A stretch of DNA of 64,000 bases from Calamus simplicifolius (taxonomy: Eukaryota > Streptophyta > Magnoliopsida > Arecales > Arecaceae), in contig UESW01000073.1 of the NCBI GenBank assembly GCA_900491605.1, positions 51,103-115,102 of the forward strand. The letters are read 5' to 3'. Position numbers and translations under genes: made by a program. The stretch's first letter is position 1. Each line of letters begins with the position of its first letter. The notes beneath the pieces were generated by a model, which was not told the origin of the DNA, did no database searches, and worked only from the letters and a program-made list of their open reading frames with translations. Positions 1-11,840 of this stretch are shown piece by piece.

Positions 1-193
1 CCTCGGGCCACCTAGGGACCGCCTTTGTAACCGAGGCCACCTAGGAACCGCCTCGGGTCGCCTAGGGACCACCTTTGTAGCCGGAGCCATCTAGGAACTA
101 CCTCGGGCCGTCTAGGGACCACCTTTATAGCCGGGGCCACTGTTAGGTAGTTTCTGGCTGTTAATTCTTACGTGGCCTTTACCAGCAATATCA
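1..193 (-). repeat. 3' LTR of Gypsy A, 5' (U3) part only
   Basis: This stretch repeats the end of the 5' LTR at about 10955-11148, including the CCTAGGGACCGCC-type minisatellite (1-145) and the terminal segment ending in TATCA. The LTR end is set by homology to 11148 and by the polypurine tract directly after it. The rest of this LTR lies left of the window. Confidence 0.85.
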
Positions 194-206
194 CATGCCC
201 TCCCGC
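194..206 (-). other. polypurine tract of Gypsy A
   Basis: On the minus strand the bases beside the 3' LTR read GCGGGAGGGCATG. A purine-rich tract here primes plus-strand DNA synthesis in LTR elements. Gypsy B and C have the same ending, GGGGGGCAT- or GGGGGCAT-like, at the same place. Confidence 0.75.
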
Positions 207-728
207 TTCTGAGTCTTGGCGCTCACGCGTGCAGCGCTTTCCAAGAGAAAGGAGCGTAAAAAAATTTTCCATTTGATTGGATCTCATGCGTCGTACACTA
301 ATGAAGGTGGGCACGTATCCCCGGAGAAGTAGAGTCTCCTCAAAGTCCTTTTGTTATTTAAGGAACAGTATTGGGTGTAGTGCAGCCCATGGACGGATTG
401 AGAAAAATGCTTCATGACCAGCAAGAAAGGTGAGGCATCATAATTGGATTACTCTAGCAGCATCCCATCATTAGGCACAGATTGTGCCTCCTCTGTAATC
501 TGTGGACACCTGGGCGATAGCCCTGCCCCCGTAGCTCTACTTTTTATAATGGGCGAAACTTATCAAATTTTGGGGATTAATATTGTCCCGCCCATCTCCT
601 CGATTTTCTAGTACCTTCATCATCTTCTCCGTGTTTTCTTCACCCTCTGAATACTGAGTTTTTTTTGCTTCCATTCCTTCAATTCAAGGTCAGTTTCTTT
701 TGCCTTTCTGTCTTTTCTTTTCTTCCTT

Positions 729-3020
729 ATGGATCCCCGCCCTGATAGAAATGGTAAAAACCTTTGGTCGAAACTTCTAGGAAGGAAATCCTCCAGGCTT
801 GTCGTCGGGCTCCTGGCGGCATCTCCATCCGCGGTCGCCCAATGACTGCTATCCCGACTTCGACTAGGGCCTCCTCTCCAGCACCTAGGGCTTCTCCTCC
901 ACCCCCTAGGGCATCATCTTCATCATCTCGCTCGACATCTTCTCTGATTTTTGAGTCCGAACCAACAGGTCCAGGGGGGATACGCTCTACTATGAAGGAC
1001 CAGGACATAGAAAACCTTAGGGTGAAGTACAACATACCCGATAGTGTATGTCTATCCATGCCTTGGCATGGTGACAAGGTAACCTATGGCCGGTTTGGTG
1101 GAGTCGCTCTGTATGAGGAATTCTTCAAGAGTGGACTTCGTCTCTGTTTCCACCCTTTCTTTCTGAACCTTTCAGATAGGTATGATCTCATCCTAGCGCA
1201 GTTAACTCTGAATTCCATCCAGATCATCGATGCCTTCATAGTTCTCTGGTATTTTCATGGGGCTCCTGCCCGAGTCTCCCTATTCCGGGCCTTGTATAAG
1301 CTCCAAAATCCTAAGAAAAATGGGTGGTGGAGCTTTGCTTCTCGGCCTAAAAGAGCCCTCAAATTAGATTTACCATCTAAGGTTAAAGAATGAAAGTCTC
1401 AATTCTTTTATGTTCATGTAGAGGGGACGAGGACATCCTGGAGATTCCTTGACATTAGTCCCAATAAGAACTCGGTCATAGAAGAAAGAGACCATGAGCT
1501 TTTCAATGCCCTCATGTCTTCTATCATCCCTCCCTATGTGGTGTTACTATCGGAGGATAACCTCCGCGAAGCCCTTGCAGTGCTGGCATCGCCGTCATCG
1601 GCACCCAGTGAGCGCCACCTTCCCCGATTACTAGCCGCAGCATATCTATTTATTTATCTCTTTTTTTTGAACTCTATCTCTTTTTGCAGAGATGAGGTTC
1701 CCCTCTGACTTCCTTACGGAGGGCCTTAAGAGAAGAAAGAAGGCCACCGATGATTCGGCGGGAGCGGCGCCGAAGAAGCCTCGGTGGACAGAACAAGGTG
1801 GGTCACCCCGACCCTTCGCGGCTTCATCGGAGGCTCCTAAGGTCACCCTGGTTAGGGAATTGAGAAGGGAGGATCCCTCTGTCGAAACATTTGTGACAGG
1901 GGTTTTCCTCCTACTGAGGCTGAGGCGGAGCCGTCGAGAGAAGGACCTCGGTCCCCGCCGAACCCAAGGGTGAGGCCACGCCAGAAGCGAGAGCAGCGAC
2001 ACCTCTGATGCGAGGAACTGGAGATTACCACTCCTCGGCTACTCACCCAACTTCGGAGGAAGCAGGGGTGTTACCCAACAATGTTCGTCTCAGCCGGCCA
2101 TCTAGGGTCACGACGATGCGTCGAGGCCATTTGGCAAAGTGCCTTTGAATCGCTCAACTTTTTCCAACTTTTAGACTGAGCTTCGTAGTCAGCCATTAGA
2201 GAAGTCCCTTGATACCCTCTTCACCACTGTCCTCTATGTAAATATGCTAATCTCTACCCCTTTGATTGAACATAGGCTATATTCTAACTGTTGATGTGTG
2301 CAGGTATCAAACAATATTTTTGTCCTTCGGGATGCCTGCACCGGAAGCTCTGGCAGTCACAGGTGCGCCCAGTCCGAGCTGACTGCCCTTAAGGCCCAAG
2401 TTGATGAGTTGACCCAGGAATTGTCCGAGGTTAGGGCTCGGAAGGTGGCGGTGTCTGGCGCACTGCAAGCCGCCGAAGAGAAAGGCTGATCCCACAAGGT
2501 CTAGGCCGAGGAGGCTGAAACGAAAGCCAGAGTTGCCGAGGCCAAGCTGGCCGAAGCCATGTCAAGGCTAAGGCCAACAGAAGAGAAACTAGGGGATGTC
2601 CTCCTTAGAGCAGATTATGCTGAGGATAGGGTAGACGTGGCTGAGTCTGAAGCTCGGGCCACCATGGAAATGCTGGCTTCTACTAAGGCGAAGGTTTGGG
2701 AAGTTTTGGAAAAGTTAACCGCTGTCGAGACTCAAGCTATGGAGAAGGTGGCAGCCACCCTGGTCGAAGCTTTAATGAAGGTCAGCGTCGTCGAACACTA
2801 GGCTTGGGAGGCTATGGAACTATATAGAGGTTCCACATATTTTGCCACTGAGTTCAGTGAGGTGGCCATCGATGTCTACGCTCAGGGTTTTGAGAAGTGT
2901 AAGAAAAATATCTCCCGAGCCTATAAATTAAGTGGCCTTGAAGACATTCAGCCTGAGGATGAGGATGAGGGTCTGGACGGTGGTGGCGCCGAGGACGGGC
3001 TAGGACCCGCCAAATCTTAG
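729..3020 (+). pseudogene. antisense accessory ORF of Gypsy A (Transposase_28-like domain plus coiled coil), broken
   Basis: This reading frame runs against the retrotransposon, between integrase and the 3' LTR. Its N-terminal part is low-complexity Ser/Pro-rich. The stretch around 995-1390 contains the pattern 'YNIP..V.L.MP', then 'ALYEEFFKSGLRL.FHPFF', which fits the plant 'putative gypsy type transposon' (Transposase_28) family. A C-terminal part at 2298-3020 is rich in Ala/Glu/Lys heptads and ends in an acidic tail. Intron-like borders are seen before 1690 (pyrimidine tract, TTTTTGCAG) and before 2303 (TGTGTGCAG), at places matching the homologous ORF of Gypsy C. In-frame stops near 2490 and 2800 break the coiled coil. 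The exact start is unsettled: an ATG at 729 is in another frame from the domain. The function of this family is not known. Confidence 0.7.
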
Positions 3021-3344
3021 ATTTAGTTTCTTTCTTCTTCTTTCTACAATATCTTGTGACCCGACCAAGGTTGGTCTTTTTGTATGATAGTGAAATTAAT
3101 GAAAAGGCATCTTTAATAGCAGCATCTCTTGCCTGAATTTCACAATTTCTTCGTTAGCAATGCTTTGGTCTTTTGAGCAATCACACTTTGGCTTTCGGCC
3201 TTTGAGTTTAATCAAAATATGCCTTTGTCTTTGTAAATATACTTACAAAGTGGACGGCTTAACCCATGGTCTCCATAGGGGCATTTAGGTTCATATTTCC
3301 ATCTTAGGCTTTTGTCGGGGTGCTCATTGGCATGATCGTCGCCT

Positions 3345-4300
3345 TAGGGTATTATATCCTTAGGGTTTTTGGCACCGGCCCGAAAGTTTGACTCAGAGCT
3401 GCCAAGACCATAGGAATTGAACCACTGGAGTTTCTTGTGCCGTCCTGGGGTGTCTATGATCTCGGGACCACCGAGGTTCTTCTGAAAATTACCACGGGGG
3501 TTTCTCGAGCCAGTCTGGGAGTTTGACTGGAGGCCGCCGAGACCACAGGACTTGAACCACCAGGGGTTTCTCACGCAGGCCCGGGGTGTCTATGATCTCG
3601 GAACCACCGAGATCCTTTTGAAAACTACTACGGGGGTTTCTTGCGCCGGCCCAGGAGTTTGACTCGGGGCTACCGAGACCACAGGACTTAAACCATCGGG
3701 GGTTTCTTCCGCCTGCTCAAGGTGTCTATGATCTCATAACCGCCAAGGTCCTTTTGAAAATTATCACGGGGGTTTCTTGCGCTGGCTCGGGATTTGACTC
3801 GAGGCTGTCGAGACCATATGACTTGAACCACCGGAGGTTTCTCGCGCTGGCCTAGGGTGTTTATGATCTCGGGACTGCCGAGGTCCTTTTGAAAACTACC
3901 ACGGGGGTTTCTTGTGTCGGCCCGGGAGTTTGACACGGGGCTGCCAAGACCACAGGACTTGAACCACCGAGGGTTTCTTGCGCTGGCTTGGGGTGTCTAT
4001 GATCTCGAGACCGCCGAGGTCCTTTTGAAAACTATCACGGGAGTTTCTCGCACCAATCCGGGAGTTTGACTCGAGATCATCGAGACCACATGACTTGAAC
4101 CATCGGGAGTTTCTTGCGCCAGCCCGGGGTGTCTATGATCTCGGGACCACCGAGGTCCTTTTGAAAACTACCATGGAAGTTTCTCGCGCTAGCCTGAAAG
4201 TTTAACTCGGGGTCACCGAGACCACAGGACTTGAACCACCGAGGGTTTCTCGCGCCGACCCGGGGTATCTATGATCTCAGAGCCACTGAGGTCCTTTTAA
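3345..4300. repeat. 136-bp tandem array in the 3' region of Gypsy A
   Basis: The phrase 'tgtctatgatctcg' recurs at 3451, 3587, 3723, 3858, 3994, 4130 and 4266, a spacing of 135-136 bp, so there are about seven copies. Each unit is itself two similar halves of about 68 bp, each with 'gaaccaccgggggtttct' or 'gaaaactaccacgggggttt'. It lies directly after integrase on the element's sense strand, and the antisense ORF ends 325 bp away on the other side. Short frames across it are repeat translations, not genes. Confidence 0.93.
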
Positions 4301-4375
4301 AAAAAATTATTTTGAATAGAAAAATAGGATTGCCAACTCTTTTTTTATAATTATCGGCCAAGTACACTCACTATT

Positions 4376-6145
4376 GGTAATATCGGCGAAGATTGTTCGC
4401 ATTCCAAGTATGCAGAAACGGCTGTCCATCTATCCCTTCAAGTTTGTAAGCTCCTTGATGAAGCCCTTTCATGACCCGATAAGGTCCTTTTCAATTTGGG
4501 GATAGCTTGCCTCCTTCAGCCGGTTTAGATATTTCAGCTCTCCTAAGGATTAGATCTTCGGGACGGAACATTTTAGAACGGACCCAGGCATTGTAATATT
4601 TTGCTGCTCGTTGGCGAAACATGGCCATCCTGAGCCGCGCAATATCCCAGATTTTGTTGATGAAGTCAAGATTAGCCCTTAGTTGATCAGTGTTGTCTTT
4701 GTTTTTATATAGCTCCACTCGGGACTGGGAAGACCAATCTCCATCGGGATAACCGCTTCAGATCCAAAGACAAGACTGAAAGGAATCTCTCCCGTGGGGA
4801 CTCTAGGAGTCGTATGATATGCCCACAATATGCTTGGGAGTTTCTCTACCCATCTGCCTTTAAGCTTATCTAATCGAGTTCTAAGTTCTCAAAGGATGGT
4901 CCGATTCATAACTTCTGCCTCCTCGTTAGTCTGTGGATGTCCAATAGAAGTGAATCGGTGATAGATGCCCAGCTCGGCGCAAAAGGCTTTGAATGCTGAA
5001 TTATCGAACTGGAAACTGTTATCGGTGATCACGGTATGAGGTAGACCAAACCGACATATGATAGATTTCTAAAAGAATGCCTTCACCTTACTCTCGATGA
5101 TCTTGGCCAACGCCTCGACTTCGATCCATTTGGTGAAATAGTCAATGGCAACTAGTAAAAATCTTTGCTGTCCTGAAGCTGAGGGAAATGGTCCAAGAAT
5201 ATCCATTCTTCATTGAGTGAAGGGCCACGAGGTAAAAAGCGGGCTCAATAGAGAAGTTGGTTGTTGCTGGATATTAGAATACCGTTGGCAACGATCGCAC
5301 TTCTGAACTAGCTCGGTGGCGTCTTATCGCATAGTGAGCCAGTAATATCCCTAGCGATGGGCTTTGTGTGCCAGAGATCTATCCCCCATATGATTCTTGC
5401 ATATGCCTTCATGAATATCCCTGAGAATATAATTAGCATCTGCCGAGCTAATACACTTCAGAAGGGGATAAGGGAAAGACTTCTTATACAAGTGCCCATT
5501 CAGCAACACGAACTTGGTAGACCTCTATTTAAGCAGTCTGGTTTTTGTCGGATCGGTGGGGAGAGTACCGTTAGTAAGGTAGTGAATGTAAGCATCCAGC
5601 CAGGTTGGTTCTTGCATAATCAGTACAATCTCCTTCACTGAGTCGATACTCGGGCTTTCCAAGTGTTCGACATACGTCCTCTCCAAACTATCTTCGTTGA
5701 GATGGCTAGCCATGATAATGTGTCAGCTCTGGCATTCTCGCCTCTAGGAATGTAGCTAATAGTGAAGTAAGCCATTGAGAAGGTTAGCAACTTAACTTTA
5801 TTCAAATATCGAGATATAATAGGGTCTTAAGCCTCATACTCACCAGTGATATACCCGGAGATGAGCTGAGTGTCAGTGAAGGCCCTGAGGCGCTTTACTC
5901 CAAGCTCTTGGGCAAGCTTGATTCCGGCTAGCAAGCCCTCATATTCAGCTTGATTATTCGTAGCCTTGAAAAGGAATCGAAGAGCGTACTCCAATATGAT
6001 GCCCTTCGGGTTTGCTAGGATAAGACCAGCTCCACTTCCTTGAGAGTTAGAGGCACCATTGATATAGAGAATCCAGACTTCCGCCAAATCTTCCTCAGCG
6101 TCTGGGCACTTCATAGGGACATCTTCGATTTGCTCTTTCATCTAG
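4376..6145 (-). pseudogene. second RNase H and integrase of Gypsy A, degenerate
   Basis: The high-coordinate end (6141 to about 5750) encodes the additional RNase H of Tat elements. It shows 'NNQAEYEGLLAG' and 'FTDTQLISG', but the first catalytic motif reads Y-I-N-G-A-S, with Asn where Asp is expected. Below 5420 come the His/Cys zinc-binding region of integrase (about 5280-5350) and the catalytic core with 'DYFTKW' in the 5100-5210 stretch and a TDN-type second motif near 5025. The C-terminal part includes 'GGKLSPN' around 4490-4510. Several stops and frame changes interrupt it. No chromodomain is apparent. Confidence 0.82.
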
Positions 6146-6279
6146 GTACATTCTACTAGAAGTCCACCAATACCTAGGACTTCAGGGTAGACCGGGACTA
6201 AAATGAAAGATCAAATTACTCCAGTTTGATGACCCACTTGGCCAAGCGATCAGAGGTGTCAGGATGAGACATGATAGCT

Positions 6280-8270
6280 CTAAGAGGCTGGTCCATGAGC
6301 ACCATGATCGGATGGGCTTGAAAATATGGTCGGAGACATTAGGCAGAGACGATCAAAGCAAAAATAATCTTTCAGTCCTGGAATACCTGACCTTCGCATC
6401 ATGAAGCACTTTGCTAGCATAATAAATAGGTTTCTGTGCTTCGTCAGGGTCGAGTCGGACCAGAACAGAATTAACCGCCTTCGAGGAGATGACAAGATAG
6501 AGGAAGAGCTTTTCTCCTTCCTTAGGCTTTGACAGAAATGCAGTGTAGATAAGAACCCCTTCAATTCCTCGAAGTCTCTCTGGCAGCCATCCGTCCACTC
6601 AAAGCCATCAATCTTACGTAGGGCTTTAAAGAAGGCATCTCTTAGCTGATCTAGATAGGAATTGGCTCAGAGTGGCTACTCTTCTGGTGAGTTGTTGCAC
6701 TTCCTTCTTACTGGCTGGCTGCCTCATGCTAAGGATGGCTTGAATCTTTTTTGGATTTGCTTCAATTGCCCACTGGGTCACTAGAAAACCCAAGAATTTT
6801 TCGGCAGTGACACCGAAGACGCATTTACAGGGGTTGAGCCTAATCTGATGGCTTCGAAGATTGTTAAATATCTTCTTCAGTTCAGCAACATGGTTGGCGA
6901 TGCAGGTACTCTTAGTTAGCATATCATCCACATACACTTCCATGTTGCACCCAATCTGATCTTTAAAAATCTTATTCATCAACCTCTAATAGGTGGCTCC
7001 AGCGTTTTTCAGCCCGAAAGGCATTACCTTATAGCAGTAGATGCCCTTCTCTATGATAAAAGAGATATTTTCTTCATCCATCGGATCCATCCTTATTTGA
7101 TTATACCCAAAGAAGGCATCCATAAAACTGAGGAGCTCATGGCTAGATGTAGAGTCCATCAGTTGATCGATTCATGGCAAAGGAAAACTGTCTTTGGAGC
7201 ATGCTTTATTGAGATTAGTGAAGTCGATGCAGATCTGCCAGCTTCCACTCACCTTTCGGACCATGACCACGTTAGCTAGCCAATTTGGATATTAAGCCTC
7301 TCGAATGTAGCCGACAGCAAGCAATTTGTTGACCTCTTCATCTATGGCTCTCTGCCGCTCAAAGGCAAAACTTCTCTTCTTCTGACAGATGGGCCGATAC
7401 TTTGGATCAACATTGAGTCTATGAGTTATCATCTCCGGAGGGATGCCAGACATGTCTGATGCTGACCATGCGAAGATATCCAAATTTGCCTGCAAGAAAG
7501 TGAGAAGTTGATTCTTTATTTCTAGAGGAAGAAGCTCACTAATTTGCACAACTTTCATAGGGTTATACCCCAGCGGATAAGATAGTAGGTGCTCGGCTGA
7601 CTCTCCTCTTCTTTTAGACTCTCTGGGATCGAACAACATCGAGGTCGATGGAGTCGCCATCTTCTAAGGGCTGAGAGCCATGTGATAGCAGAATTGTGCA
7701 AGATTTTGCTTCCCGCGCATTTCGCTGATCCCTCCATTAGTAGGAAACCTCACGAGTAAATGCCTGGTGAATATCACCGCATCCAAGAGGTTCAAACTAG
7801 GCCAATCGAGTATGGTGTTATACGCCAATGGTACCTAGGCTACCTAGAACCTCATTAGGACTATACTTTAGCATAGTGGTGATCCTGCCGTAACCGACAA
7901 GGTGATCTCACCTTCGACTTTTACTGAGTCTCCTGTAAAGCCGACTAGAGGTGTGGTCACTGGTTGTAAAGAATCAAAAGATAGATCCATCCAAGCAAAA
8001 GCATCATAGGTAAGTATATCTGCTGAACTCCACTATCTACAAGTATTCTTTTTATAGGATGTTTAGCGATTGTCATAGAGACGACTACGTTATCATCATT
8101 CAAGTTGCCCCTTCCATCTAACTCCCCTTTAAGAAAGGGGTTTACATCTTCTACTCCCTCATTCCCCCTTGGTCTTTTAGAGGATGAAGCCGCTCCCCAT
8201 GAAAGCATATCCACCGTCTGTTCTGTTGGAGTATTGTCAATGTTAGCCTGAACAGGTGGGGGCCCCATCA
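6280..8270 (-). pseudogene. protease, reverse transcriptase and RNase H of Gypsy A, degenerate
   Basis: The protease active site D-S-G is at about 8025-8040 inside 'RILVDSG'. Reverse transcriptase follows. Its N-terminal part (7292-7660) contains 'GIPPEMITHRLNVDP', and the catalytic Y-V-D-D box is near 6925-6935 inside 'MEVYVDDMLTKST'. The connection and first RNase H region is at 6353-6600 (motif 'LVRLDPDEAQKPIYY'). The reading frame changes several times and there are stops, for example around 6990 and 7280. The order and motifs fit Ty3/gypsy pol, read from high to low coordinate. Confidence 0.85.
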
Positions 8271-8289
8271 GAGCTGGGATGGCTGGAGA

Positions 8290-9730
8290 TCCTCCCTTTG
8301 GATGAACTTTCCAAGATAACCCCTCTAAATAAGATCTTCAATGGCATGCTTCAGGTTACGGTACTCTTCAGTATATTGAACATAGTCCCTATGGAAACGG
8401 CAATAGCGACTGCTATCGCGAGAGCATTTGTCCTCAGCGGGGTAGGACGCTGGAGATAAGGCTCACTTTCGATCTCCATGAGGATGTGAGATCTAGGGGC
8501 AAGGAGAGGTGTATAGCTTTCTTCTTTGGGAGTCAGGTTTCGATGCCAATTGTTTGGCCAGCACGAAGGCTCAGGCTTTTTGGGAGGAGTCTGCTCAGCT
8601 CTTCATGAACCGGCTTCTTGCCAGCTCCCCTATCAACGTTCGTCCGAGTGAAATCAGCTTTATCGGCATGAATATACTTATGTGCACAATCCAAGAGTTT
8701 GGCATAGGAATTAGGAGGCTTTTTATCTAAAGAATAAGTGGAGTGAAAGGGACGAAGTCCTCGCTTCATGGCCAAGGTGGCCATAGCATCATCCAGGTGA
8801 TACACCTCGAGGGCCGCTGCCTTGAATCAGGCTATGAAGTCTTTTAATAGTTCTCCTTCTTTCTGCTAAACGGAGAATAGACTGTTAGCCACTCGAGGGA
8901 TCTTCCAACAGGCATCAAACTATGCCAAAAAGGTTTTCTCCAACTATCGAAAGAAGTCAATGATGCGCAGAAGTAGATGAGAATATCAAGCATGCGTAGC
9001 TTTTCAAAGAGTAGCAGAGAAGGCAATACATAGGAGGGCATCTGTTGCTCCTTGGACTTGCATGAGAGATTTATAACTCTCTAAGTGATCCAGGGGATTC
9101 GTGGTACTATCATAAGGATCCAGCTGGAAAAGACGGAACTGGTGAGGTATAGGTTCCTCCATAATCCGGCAAGTAAGGGAGGGGCAAGTATCATATTTTA
9201 CCCCCGATTGGTTATTAAGCTTCTGGCTAAGGTCTTCCAAATGTTGGTCCTGCTCCTTTAGGCATCTCTCCATCCGATCATTAAGGCTCTCGCCTGCCGA
9301 TTCAGATGATGAAGAGGGAAAGTAATGAGGCTGATAATAGTATGAGCCTTTGGGTTCCTTCCCCCATCATTGCTTGAAAGTTGAGCTATCGGAGTGAAGG
9401 GTGGAAGACCAAGACCTCTTGGAGGTTTCTTGACGATGATGCTTGGATGAAGCTTGGCGATGGTGATGCTCCTTCTGAGAAGGTCTTCTGTAAGTAGACT
9501 GTTGACTAGTTGGTGCAACAGTTATGGGTGGCACGGGAGGTCCAGCCTACTTTTGAGTAGCCACTGGTCGCTGCTCCTGCAACCCATGGACTATCCCGAT
9601 AAGAGCTTGGACCTGTTGAGTAAGATTATCTAGTTGCTCTTATGGGGTAGCCAAGATCAGTGGTGATGAAGGGGTAGGAAAGTTGGCCTATGACTGCTCG
9701 ACATGTCGAGGATGCCCCCAAGCGGAGCTA
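8290..9730 (-). pseudogene. gag of Gypsy A, degenerate
   Basis: Fragments match the capsid region of the intact-looking gag in Gypsy C. Examples are 'EEPIPHQFRLFQLDPYD' and 'PLDHLESYKSLMQVQGATD' (about 9060-9180), then 'LAMKRGLRPFHSTYSLDKKPP' split near 8730-8780. The zinc-knuckle region lies at about 8375-8420. Gag would form the virus-like particle and bind the element's RNA. Frameshifts separate the pieces, and no single start codon can be trusted. Confidence 0.8.
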
Positions 9731-9837
9731 GAAGAAGCTTCTTGAGCATGCATTGTCTCCATTGGTACGTGAGGGAGGGCAAGCCTATCACTCAGTATTA
9801 TAGAGTAATCTTTTCTTTAATGGCCCATCGTTGCCCA

Positions 9838-9856
9838 TTCCCTTCCTGGTGTGCTA
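9838..9856 (-). other. primer binding site of Gypsy A
   Basis: Three bases inside the 5' LTR lies a minus-strand tract TAGCACACCAGGAAGGGAA. It aligns with the better-preserved site of Gypsy C (TGGCGCGCCAGGAAGGGGGG), with TGG decayed to TAG. I do not assign the tRNA. Confidence 0.65.
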
Positions 9857-9859
9857 ATC

Positions 9860-11148
9860 TGATAATGCCTGATCATCTTGAGCCAACGTCCTTGAGCATC
9901 AACTGATGCACCATGAATCTGCTGAAAGAGCTTTACTTCAGCTTCAAGACCTGCAAGAAGTCCCAGGGATTGGATATTCCGGCAGGGACCCTCCGACGCT
10001 CAAGTTAGTGATCAGGATCACAGTCGTAAGCTTAAGAAAGCTTGAAAGAGATAGATTGTTAGGTCTGAGAATTGGTTGAGTCCTGCCCTTATGCCCCCCC
10101 TCTTACCTGTTTTATTAGTCTCTTGAGTTTGCATGGCTTGTTCGCTAAGATTGAAATCTCATGATGAGTTAAGACCTTTACAGATAGAATGTCAGAGCTG
10201 ACTGGACTAAAGCTGCATCTTCTGATTCAGGATGATTGGTACTTTACAGCAGGTAGTCGCCTTTTGAGGCTTATTTAGCTAGAGTCATTAAATCTCCCTA
10301 ATGACTTTGGGCTTCATTGGCTTGGAGGTTTGTGACTTCATGATGTATTATGACTTTTGGAGCTCCATCTGATCAGGACCATTATGCTGTTTGATGGGTC
10401 ATGACTTTTGGGGCCTTATCCAGTCGGAGTCATTAATGTCGTCTGATGAGCCGCTACTTTTCGGGGCTCATGCTGAAACTGACGGTTCCTGTCTTATTAA
10501 ACCGATATGGATCAAGGATAGTGGATGAGCCCAGCTTTCCCCATGTAGAGGCTTGTTTGGAAAGCTAGAACAAACAATGAAGATAAGACAGAAGGGGCAC
10601 CGATGCTGCTCAGGAGCCGGGGCCGCCTAGGAACCACCTTTGTAGCCGGGGCTACCCAAGAGCCGCCTAGGGACTGCCTTTGTAGCTAGGGTCGCCCAGG
10701 AGCCATCTCGGGCCGCCTTTGGACTATCTTTGTAGCCAGGGCTGCCTAGGAACCGCCTTGGGCTGCCTAGAGACTGCCTTTGTAGCCGGGGCCACCCAGA
10801 AGCCGCCTTAGGCTGCCTAGGGACCACCTTTGTAGCCGGGGCCACCTAGGAACTGCCTCGGGCCGGCTAGGGACCGTTTTTGTAGTCAGGGCCGCCCAAG
10901 AGCCGCTTCGGGCTGCCTTTGGACCGCCTTTGTACTTAGGACCGCCTAGGAACCGTCTCGGGCCGCCTAGGGACCGACTTTGTAGCCAGGGCCACCTAGG
11001 AACCGCCTCAGGCTGTCTAGGAACCGCTTTTGTAGCCGGGGCCGTCTAGAAACTGCCTCATGCCATCTAGGGACCGCTTTTGTAGCCAAGACCGTCGTCA
11101 GATAGTTTCTGACTGTTAATTCTCATGTGGCTTTTACCAGCCACATCA
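9860..11148 (-). repeat. 5' LTR of Gypsy A
   Basis: It starts TGATAATG beside the primer binding site and ends CCACATCA at 11148. It holds the motif 'ccctccgacgctcaagttag' near 9988, which all the gypsy LTRs here share, and an A/T-rich TATA-like box near 10108-10120 ('ttttattag', minus strand CTAATAAAA). A GC-rich minisatellite fills the U3 end. The flank after it is GGTCC. The partner target duplication is outside the window. Confidence 0.88.
10610..11090. repeat. U3 minisatellite in the Gypsy A LTR
   Basis: Imperfect units built from 'gccgcctaggaaccgcct' and 'tttgtagccggggcc' alternate with a repeat of roughly 57-60 bp. The same array fills 1-145 in the other LTR. It lies upstream of the TATA-like box on the element's sense strand. 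Frames across it are artefacts of repetition. Confidence 0.88.
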
Positions 11149-11840
11149 GGTCCTACATTGTGCTCTACCATTAGATCCGCAAGACTTGACCGCACTCGGC
11201 CTCCTCTTGTTATGCCTCCAACAGGGCGCCTAGGCCAGGGGCCAATGGCATCGCTCGCTGCACAGTTGGCAGCAGGCTTGGCCACAGGGTAGGGGTGCGC
11301 GGAGGCTAGCCGCGCAACCCTACAACCTTGGTCAGGGCCGGCATGGGGATGACACGCCAAGAGCCACGACGCACACATGGTCCAGCTACGAGCGAGGTTC
11401 CTCGGGACAAGGACCTAGCGTAGAGGTAGGCGACTTCTGTGCGGTGTGATGCAAGTGACGCAGTGGCACAGATAGTCGGTAGGGCCCAGGTTGGTGGTCC
11501 TGGGGGAGCCCTGCTGAGTCAGGCCGTTGCTCGTGCACACGACATCGGTTGTGCAGGCCTAGCGACATCAGCTGTGGGATGGCTGTGGAGGCAAGGCACG
11601 GGTCGGGCATAAGGTACCAAGCACCAAGCGTGGGCGCAACCATTGGAGCTGTGGGCACGATGTGGAAGGACGCACCGTGGCTCGGCCACACGTGAGGTTG
11701 GTGCCCACGTGGATGGTGGGTGCTGAAAAGGTTCACTAGAGTCGAAAGGCGTGCGTGGAACATGGACGCATGGAGTGGCGCGCATGGCGAATGAAGGCTG
11801 CCCAGTCAGCGGGCAATTACAATCTCACAGGCACATGCAC
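11149..11840. other. GC-rich sequence of unknown origin
   Basis: This flank between Gypsy A and a small TIR element is GC-rich. Open frames on the minus strand (11067-11785) show no recognisable domain and biased Pro/Ala/His composition, as expected by chance at this GC content. Together with 12361-12541 and 39122-39639 it is probably part of an older repeat that hosted the later insertions. Confidence 0.4.

Larger units (their letters stand above)
1..11148 (-). mobile_element. Gypsy A: Tat-like Ty3/gypsy LTR retrotransposon, left-truncated by window
   Basis: On the minus strand the order is 5' LTR (9860-11148), primer binding site, gag, protease, reverse transcriptase, RNase H, second RNase H, integrase, tandem array, an opposite-strand ORF, polypurine tract and the end of the 3' LTR (1-193). 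The two LTR ends match (both run through 'tagtttctg.ctgttaattct' to a terminal CA). The dual RNase H, the antisense ORF and the tandem array after integrase are known traits of the plant Tat clade. The coding part is full of stops and frameshifts, so the copy is dead. The left half of the 3' LTR, and hence the target duplication, lies outside the window. Confidence 0.9.

Noticed and set aside
10627..11785. Minus-strand frames of 72-125 residues in GC-rich DNA
   Set aside because: Their composition follows the GC bias or the LTR minisatellite, and no family resemblance was seen.
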